Shown here in pieces: positions 56,750 to 64,000 of a DNA stretch of 64,000 bases. The notes beneath the pieces are model-generated. The model made no database searches. It saw only the letters and a program-made list of their open reading frames with translations, and was not told the DNA's origin. This DNA comes from Gnetum montanum. Taxonomy: Eukaryota; Streptophyta; Gnetopsida; Gnetales; Gnetaceae. The DNA lies in assembly GCA_015680685.1 (NCBI GenBank), contig MNCI01007821.1, forward strand, positions 85,303 through 149,302. Direction: 5' to 3'. Made by a program: the position numbers and the translations under genes. Numbering within the stretch: the first letter of the stretch is position 1; each line of letters starts with the position of its first letter.

Positions 56750-59371
56750 TTCACTATATAGGGGACTCTTCTATCCATTACTAGAGCAACCATGATGGGA
56801 GATCAATCATTTTCTTCCAATAAAAGTCCAAGATCAAGTATTCCTAGGACCTTGAATGCTCTAGTAGCTTCCACATGTTATATGAGTCTAGACAATGTTT
56901 CCAGTAGACTAAAAATTTCACTCTTATCTCAGGGTCATGCCTAGTGATCCTAAAGTTTCTAATGTAATCTACTCTCATGCCTTGTATAGATTAAATTCTA
57001 GTCTATTCTTGCATGGAGAGACTTCTTTATGGGTAGGAAAACCCATCAAGCAAGGACTTTAGCATGATTACATGAAAAAACAAATGGATCCTATCAATAT
57101 CAATAGGCAGCTGAAGCTAATAAGTCATAAGGTTAATCTTATTGATGATTTGAAAGGCACCATCATATTTTTGCATTAATTTAAAGATAGTTCCTTGCTT
57201 TGGTTTAAATTAGAAAGGGTCCAACTTCAAGAGGACTTAGTCTCCAACATCAAAATTGTAGAGCTAGTGCTTATGGTCTACATACTTTTTCATGTGCTAC
57301 ATAGCTATCTCTAGATAATCCCTTATTGCCTCAATATTTTCTAACCATACCTTCAAAAACTCATTAGCTAAAGGGTGCTAGACCTACAAGATAGGAAAAA
57401 CCATGTGTGAGGTAATGGGATGCCTCCCCATTACCAATTTTTCTAGAGAAAATGATGCAGTTGAGGACTTCTAGCTGTTATATCTTAGTTGGGTGATTTC
57501 TAATAAAAAATATAGTTCCTTTGGCCACTAAAGACATAATTCTAGAGGTAATTCTTGAGTACATGATTCATATACTCTATCTATCCATATGTTTGCATAT
57601 GGAAACTAGTAGATAGCTTGAGGGTGATTCCCATCATGCTAAATAAGGCCCACCAAAAAACACTTTTGAAACTTGGATTAAGATCTAATACTATGCTCAT
57701 TGGAAACCCAAAATATCTAACCATCCAATCAAATAAATATTTATATATGTCCTTTGTTGAAAATTGATCTAAATAGGGAATTAATATGGAAAACTTGAAA
57801 AATTTATCCATCATGACAATGATGCATCTTAGGCCTTACACACTCAACATGCTTAAAATAAAATCCCTAATTACCATATCCCATGTATATGATGGGATTT
57901 CTAGTGGGAGAAGAATTCCACCATGACACTCAGTAGATCCCTTATCCTATTGTCACACCAAAAAATTTTACACATAAACATTTACATCAAGATACATTTT
58001 TGGCCAAAAAAAATTTCTCTCAATAAGTGCTAGAGTTCTCTACTAACCAAGCTATCCAACCCATGATGTATCATGGCATTCTTGAATAATCTCTTTGCAG
58101 AGGCCATCCAAATCTAGCACACAAATATGATTCTCCCAAAACCAGAATAGTTCATCCCTCATCTTAAAGTGAGGTACTCTTCATTTCTCTATTAATGTCA
58201 TCAAGTTGAGGACCTATGGATATCATTTTAGGCCATCTTGGATTCTGGCTAGTAGCACCTCATCACACTGAACATGAAAGGTTCATCACCTATTGATAGA
58301 AAGTAGTTGAGAGGTTGATCGAGGATGATAACTTAATGTGTCTACTGTAACATTATCTTTCATAATATGGTAGACTAATTGTAGGTTAAATTCAAAAAGT
58401 AAAACTAACCACTAGATGTGCTTGGGCTTAATCTTCAATTAATTAAGTATATAGGTAGTAGCTAGATTATTTGTCTTCCTAAGGACATAACTTCCTAGAA
58501 ATTAGTACCTTCATTATCTTAAGCAATGGATGATGATAAATGTTTCTTTCTCATGGATAGGCCATCTTCACTCTATCTGATTTAGATTTAGTAATTCATA
58601 GGCAATAGGGTAGTCCTCTTGTAGAAGAACCTCACCAAGTGCATCCTTTCTAGCATCTATATGGATCTTGAAGCTTTTTGAGAATTTTGACAAGACAAGC
58701 ATAGGATAGGTGTCACATCCCCATTCCCAAATGATGTTGCTACCTAATGAAAATGGTTCCTTTTCATAATAAGTGTTATCATTATCATAACAAGACCTAA
58801 AACGGAAATTGTAATTGATACCAAAAAGGGCATATTATAATAATAGATGTGTCTCTCAAGGTGAATTTTGGGGGTTTAACCTAAGGGATTTATACTCGAG
58901 TTTAGAGGTCATGCCAAGAATGGACTAGTGAAGCTAGTATAGGTAAGTCACAAGAACTAGGTGAGGTAGGACAAGAAGTGGACTGGCCATCCCTTCTGGC
59001 TAGGTTATAGGCCTAACCATGGTGGCAATGTTGGATTGACTCTAAGGGATATGTGCCAAAGGAAGAAACCCCCAAGGAACACTCTCAAAGCATTATTCAA
59101 ATACACTATTCTATATCAATAAAACATTCTTTTCTTTCCCTTTCTACACTTACTCTATTATTTTCTCTACGAATAATGTCAAATGTTACATATATTTTAT
59201 GTTTAGTATATTATCCTCTATGCATAATAATATAATTTATATTTGATTTTTTCCATGACGTCTAGGAATGTGATGTTAGAATAGAAGGTTAATGCCTCTT
59301 TGATTTTCTCAAAGGCTTGCTGACAATCTAAGTTCCAATGCCATGAAACTTCTTTGTTCTATGAAGTTGTA
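56750..59371 (-). pseudogene. pol: Element G: decayed chromovirus-like pol
   Basis: In minus-strand order: RT end (DCQQAFEKIKEALT, about 59330-59290), RNase H (SFKIHIDARKDALGEVLLQ about 58690, YPIAYELLNLNQIE about 58610), integrase core (57814-57581: MMDKFFKFSILIPYLDQFS, FGFPMSIVLDLNPSFKSVFW, LSTSFHMQTYG), and an integrase end domain (NFDVGD about 57250, LLKLDPF about 57235, KPKQGT about 57210, IHLFFHVIMLKS about 57090). This arrangement and wording are typical of chromoviruses (Del/Reina-type). Stops and shifts are frequent. A 560-bp insertion splits RT from RNase H. Its LTRs are not found. Confidence 0.65.
58711..59272. mobile_element. Probable solo LTR or small insertion inside element G pol
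   Basis: Interrupts G's pol between the RT end and RNase H. Starts TGTCACATCCCCATTCCC and ends near GGAATGTGATG, giving imperfect inverted termini (TCACATCC against TCACATTCC) as in many LTRs. AATAAAAC near 59120 could be a poly(A) signal on the plus strand. The flanking duplication is not clear (ATAGG against ATAGA). Confidence 0.4.
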
Positions 59372-59372
59372 N
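59372..59372. other. Single N, probable assembly gap
   Basis: Sequence changes character at this base: element G RT to the left, unrelated sequence to the right. By analogy with the two Ns in B's LTR, the join may not be real. Confidence 0.6.
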
Positions 59373-59964
59373 AAACATGGTTCCCAAACTTGGGTGGTCC
59401 AGACTCAAAGGGTAGATTTCTTACACACCTCAAAACTTTGTTCCTTTCAAAACATGGTTTGAAGGGTATCATACCCTATAAAGCTCTAAGCTCCACTCTA
59501 GAGTGATTCAACACTACAAATCCACTCAACCCTACAAGGTCCCAACAAGCTTAGAATGTGATTTCTAAGATCCCATAACCTTTACAATTTGAGCTCCACT
59601 TTGGAGTGTTGTGGTGCTACACCAACACTTAATCCCATAGGATCCTAATAAGCTCAAGGATGATGCCTTCCCACAAGAAGCACATCAACCCTATAGGGCA
59701 ACAAAAGAGAAAAAACTTTACAAGGAAAGGATGCAACTAATTTGGCTAATCCTTGTACTTTAAGATATATCACACTTTGACCACTTACAATAGTACAAAA
59801 GATAGTACAATGAGGTATAAAAACAATATAATGATTTATACAATGATCACTTAATGTTGATAGTTGATAGTTCGCAATGCTTGCACATTTCCCAAGAGAA
59901 TCAAATCTGCTTATAGCCTAGGTGTTTTCAAAATCACTTCAAAATTCATGCAATGACTATTTAA
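59373..59964. other. Unrecognised sequence right of the N
   Basis: Contains paired phrases such as CTCCACTCTAGAGTG and CTCCACTTTGGAGTG about 90 bp apart, and CCCTACAAGGTCC / CCCATAGGATCC. No coding signal. Confidence 0.3.
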
Positions 59965-60350
59965 CAATTACTAGAGATGTCTTCTTTTATATTGAGATGT
60001 CTTTTTGCATTAGACTTCCATTTGGAAGAGATGTCTTCTTTACAAGAAAGACATCTTTGAGAAGACATCTTCATGAAGATGTCTTTTTCACAAGGAAGAT
60101 GTCTACTATTTTTGAAAGATGTCTTCTTTTGAGCAATATTCAACTTGGCTAAGATGTCTTCATCATCAAGGAGATGTTTTTTCATGATAGTAGACATCCA
60201 TTGTTTCTTGATGATGTCTTTCTTAAATAAGTTCTTTAATTCTAAGGCTTTCTCTTGAACATTGGAGTTGAGCTTTGAAGTATTCATTTTGTGGATATGT
60301 TCTTTAAAATTCTACATGCTTTCTTAAGACCATGTAGATGTCCTTCTTCT
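59965..60350. repeat. Interspersed direct and inverted GATGTCTT repeats
   Basis: About ten copies of AGATGTCTTCTTT-like sequence with several in reverse (AAAGACATCTT, AGACATC), at about 59970, 59995, 60030, 60044-60085, 60110, 60150, 60190 and 60345. Adjacent opposite copies (60030-60085) would form hairpins. Both strands are open over part of it for this reason only. It may be U3 subrepeats of a copia-like LTR. Confidence 0.6.
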
Positions 60351-62323
60351 TTGAGATCTTATTTTGTCTTAACCCAAGTTCTTGTCCTACATACACAACA
60401 ACCACACAAGCATCATTATTCTTCATTTTTATTAAGTTTTTAACATACCAAAAGGTCAAAAATCTTTCCCTTTTTGATGATGTTCAAAATTTAAGAAAAT
60501 GGATTAGTAGTTTCTAGAAAACATCAAGATTTATATTTTTAGTTCTTCTTATAACACAATATTAACCATGTCATATTAACCTAAGTCTCCTCCTTTTTGG
60601 ACATCATCAAAAAGGAGTGAAGATAGAGAAAATGATAGAAGTAAATAGGATTTCTAATGAAGAATAAGCAATTAAAACGTACACATCACTGAGCATGGAT
60701 AGAATAGGATGGATTAATCCAAATAAGTGTTTTTCCTTTATTTATGATACAGAATCAAGCCTTTCAAGAGAATTAAAAACCAACTGTAGAAATCCAAATG
60801 TTGGGCATTTAGGATCTTGTAACTTGTCTTCAGAACCAATAAATCATTAGTAATAAATATCTCATAGGACTTTAGCAAATGTCCATGCTCACTGCACCAA
60901 TACACCTTCTTTTGAGGCAACAATAAAATGATAATGAATAATTATTACAGAGTAAAAACATGCCTATTTAGCTTTTAAGAAAAAAAAAACCACCACAATT
61001 AAGCTTAATATATGAAAGAATCAAACACAACCACACAACTTATTGCCCAAAAACCTAATTCACAAATTGATAATCATGTTGAAACCAACATATATATACA
61101 TATACTTAATCGTTACCAAGACTTACCAAAGGAGTGCATACTTACAATTAAGTATTAATAGAAAGAAGGGCCTTAGGTATAGAAAAGTTACAAAAAATGA
61201 ATATGCTCTTTCTTTCTTTGTTTTAATAAAGGTATGATAGACTAGAATCTTGTAATTATAATATCACATCTTTGAGAGAATCATTTAAGACTCCCCCTAC
61301 ACTAATGCTCTCCCTGCATATATGATTGATCTTTTGAAAACATCTATTGTAGAGAGAGTGGTATACTCTTTTTGAGCCTTTTAGGATCTCCAAGATGATA
61401 ATTTCTTCTGAAAAGATCATTTTCTTAGATGATTTATGAAGTTCATCAAAGGTACTAAAACAACGTCTAAAATAAATTAAACTTTGCAAACACACAAACA
61501 TTCTCACACGATATATAATGAAGATTCAACATGAAGCATTTAGTTCATGAATTTTATGTGAGCATTTTTCGTCATTAAAAATAAGTACTCTAGCTAACAA
61601 TTCAAAAGATGATTTTTCCACAAAAGTATCAAAACTATTTTCTTAAATATTCCAAATAAATGAGCTATGAAACAAAGAATAGTTCATCACTAGGTTTTTA
61701 GACTAAGAAAGACATGCAAGTATTTTAGTCCTTTTAAATATCAAGATAAGAAATTAATAAATTCATTACAAGTTCCATATCACAAACTTTCATAAATCCA
61801 ATTACACCAAGAAAAAGAAGCTACCATAATCAATTAATTCAATATAACCCCCCAAAAAACATTTCTAATAAGTGCTAATCTAGGGTGAGCATCCCACAAA
61901 TAAAGTAAGCACATATCAAAAATAATTTTCGACTTACAAAATTTTGCAAGGATATAGAAACTTACCTTAACTTACCTTGCTTGCAATAGAGAGCATGAAG
62001 ATTAATGAAGTTTGAGATGAGGTCCTCTATCATGAAGTGCATCTTTACCCTTTGGTTTTCTTTCATTAGATCTTTTGCATGATGATTCTATTTGTTCATA
62101 TGAATGAATCCTTAATAACCTATTGCATCATCCATCTCTTTGAGAAAATTTTCAATTCTCCACTTCTTTTCATTTTTAGTTGCTATTTGTAAAAAATCTT
62201 TACCAAAACCTTTTTGACAAGACCAAACATCAATCTTATTTTAGTCACCATGAGAATAATCAAGCTTTTTATTACTACCATAATTTTTACAAATAAGTAA
62301 AGAATTCTCCTCATGAATGAGAT
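60351..62323 (-). other. AT-rich region with copia-like 3' end motifs
   Basis: On the minus strand TTTTTGATGATGTCC then AAAAAGGAGGAGAC (about 60615-60588) and CATCATCAAAAAGGGAAAG (about 60486-60468) resemble the purine-rich tail found ahead of the 3' LTR in plant Ty1/copia elements. GTAGGGGGAGTC at about 61292 is similar. No protease, integrase or RT motif can be read, so this is a remnant at best. Confidence 0.25.
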
Positions 62324-64000
62324 TGAAACACCACAAAATTTCATGTTGTAATCTTCATTCCCTAACTTGATATAAGGATTCATTGTAAATGTGAGATATG
62401 TAGTCCATGAGCTACAATATTCCATACTTAAGATTTTTGGGATCCAAAAATGCTCAAAAGTTGTTATTTTCTTACTTCCCAGGTAGAAATAGGTAACTCA
62501 TCTTCATATTTGGTCTTGGGAAGGTCGAAAACACCTTTGGAATTGCTAAAAATGGCATTTTCATGGGTCTTGTAGGGGTATAATGTCAACAAGGCTAGAG
62601 CCATTTTTAGTAGTCACTTTAACTACACTTTCATTAGTTATAGTAGCCAATGTAGTCACTACCAAGACCCAACAAAAATGGAACATTGGGATTGTTAGAA
62701 TTTTCATTTTTCCAACAACAACCAACGTAGTCACTCCTAATCAATAATAGTCAATGTAGACAACATTCTCCACTAGGCATGGCACTTTCCAAAAAATTCC
62801 ACCATTTTTATAGTTTACAACACTTTTTCCATTTTATAACACCTTCAACGTAGTCTACCAAGGCTAACGTAATGAGAATCATACCAATGTAGTTTAAAAA
62901 GTTTGTTTACTATTTATGGTAAATGGATGCGTTTTGTGGCTATAACCCATTCCAAACTTACTATAAAAGGCAACTACATTGATAGTAAATGACCATTACC
63001 AACATAGTGAAAGCACTACCAGCATATTTAAAAACATTCATTTACTATTTATTGTCAACAGATGGATTTTGTGGATGTAGTCCATTCCAAACTTACTTCA
63101 AATAACAACTACGTTAATAGTAGATAACTAACTACACTAGTGGTAAATGACTGTTGTGACCCACAATCAATGCTAATCTATCAATAATCAATGGTAATCA
63201 ATGGTAGTCCTAAAAATGAAAACCCTAAATCTATAAATATCCAACATCAACATCATAGAATGGTTTCAAACATTTTTCATCCCGAGCACTTTGGCATTTT
63301 TGGAGTAACAACGTTTCTCATTTCCCAACCATCCAAGCCCATTACAACCTTTAAAACCCAAATATACTTTTAGTAGCAAAAAATAGCACTACATTGGGCA
63401 TAAAAATCTATGTCTAACTGCCATTTCATTGAAAGTGTAAACCCAATCCCATTCCCACATTGCAGACTTGGTGAAAAGTAATGAAAAGTTATAGAAAACC
63501 AAAGCTAGAAAGAAACTAGACCATGGAGTGATGCCTTCTCCAATAGGCTTCAAGCATCAGCAAGCAACTTCCTGTGCCTTTGGCACAAATTTATACATCA
63601 TGAACCCATTTCTTTAATACTTTTTAAATTTGGTTGTTCATGTTGTGCATGTTTTTTTTTCATTTCTATTTTTGCACTTACTTCTAGAACTGTAATTCTA
63701 TTTCTATTTCCATTTTCAGCAAACCATTTTCATTCCCATTTTTGTTCTCATTTCTATTCCATTTTTGTTTTTATTTTTGCTTTCCTATTTCATCTAGGAT
63801 CATGTTTTCATTTCCAAAACCACTCCTGTTTACACTCCATAAGTCCCTAGATGATTGATAAGACTACTTAAGCTACCTTGAATCCCATTTTTCAAAGGCC
63901 CTTGGGATTTGGGGTTTAAACTATTTTGATGCTTGGATCTTTCAATTTTCCATTCCAACAACTTAGATTTCCAACTCCAAAAATTTTCTAGCATTAGGAG
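62324..64000 (+). repeat. LTR J: Tat-type LTR in plus orientation, running off the window
   Basis: Starts TGAAACACCACAAAATTTC, the coding-strand terminus of the A, B and H LTRs. 62324-62425 is almost the reverse complement of LTR K's end (7756-7854). U3 holds many AACGTAGT / ACTACATT subrepeats (62640-63170). TATA is CTATAAATATCC at about 63231. The 3' end and flanking duplication are not found before 64000, so it is either a long LTR or one continuing past the edge. Confidence 0.6.

Noticed and set aside
61990-62260. Minus-strand stretch with KNEKKWRIENFLKEMDDAIG
   Set aside because: Reads as protein for a short distance, but the frame is broken by stops and no family can be recognised. Not enough for a gene call.
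1-64000. CRISPR arrays, operons, bacterial promoters or host genes
   Set aside because: The sequence is repeat-rich plant-type DNA made of LTR retrotransposons. No regular spaced repeats or non-transposon coding regions were found.

Overview
This window looks like intergenic repeat from a seed plant with a large genome. Every coding region I can recognise belongs to LTR retrotransposons, mostly Ty3/gypsy, most of them broken by stops and frameshifts, and no host gene is visible. The abundance of Tat/Ogre-like and Athila-like elements and the depth of nesting would suit a gymnosperm or a big-genome angiosperm, but nothing here fixes the species.

Layout. Positions 1-6698 are the 5' part of a minus-strand Tat/Ogre-like element (A): LTR 4826-6698, primer binding site, gag, protease and, at 2-318, the 3' end of a gene on the opposite strand. 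Next comes part of a related LTR (K, 6704-7854), then an Athila-like plus-strand element (C, 7855-43251). C is split twice. An 18.7-kb minus-strand Tat/Ogre-like element (B, 8710-27372; target duplication CTACT) sits in its pol. An 8.7-kb minus-strand element (D, 31136-39866) sits in its 3' ORF. B itself carries an opposite-strand solo LTR (H, 10615-12011; duplication TAAGG). C ends in an 863-bp LTR (42389-43251). A minus-strand relative of D that still has pol (E, 44201-53242; duplication ACCAT) follows. The last 10 kb is AT-rich and holds a possible SINE, a decayed minus-strand chromovirus-like pol (56750-59370), a copia-like remnant and the start of another Tat-type LTR (J, from 62324).

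Most notable system. In B the gag-protease ORF ends near 21976 and the RT/RNase H/integrase ORF starts at about 16875, behind a textbook 3' splice site. This is the gene order of Ogre elements, where an intron separates protease from RT. Here the roughly 5-kb interval holds a complete multi-exon gene on the opposite strand (about 17362-21351). Element A has the same gene's last exons at the same place, next to its own protease, so the arrangement belongs to the family. Related tandem repeats lie just after the protease ORF and just after the pol ORF.

The second theme concerns the Athila-like elements C, D and E. They share the order gag-pol, spacer, 3' ORF. In C and D the spacer carries a TATA-containing segment resembling that element's own LTR U3 rather than the other element's, which suggests a second LTR-like promoter for the 3' ORF. 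D has lost pol and kept the 3' ORF, while E has kept pol and lost the 3' ORF.

An assembly fault is also visible: a 175-bp piece of B's right LTR (26195-26369), bounded by single Ns, is in reverse orientation.
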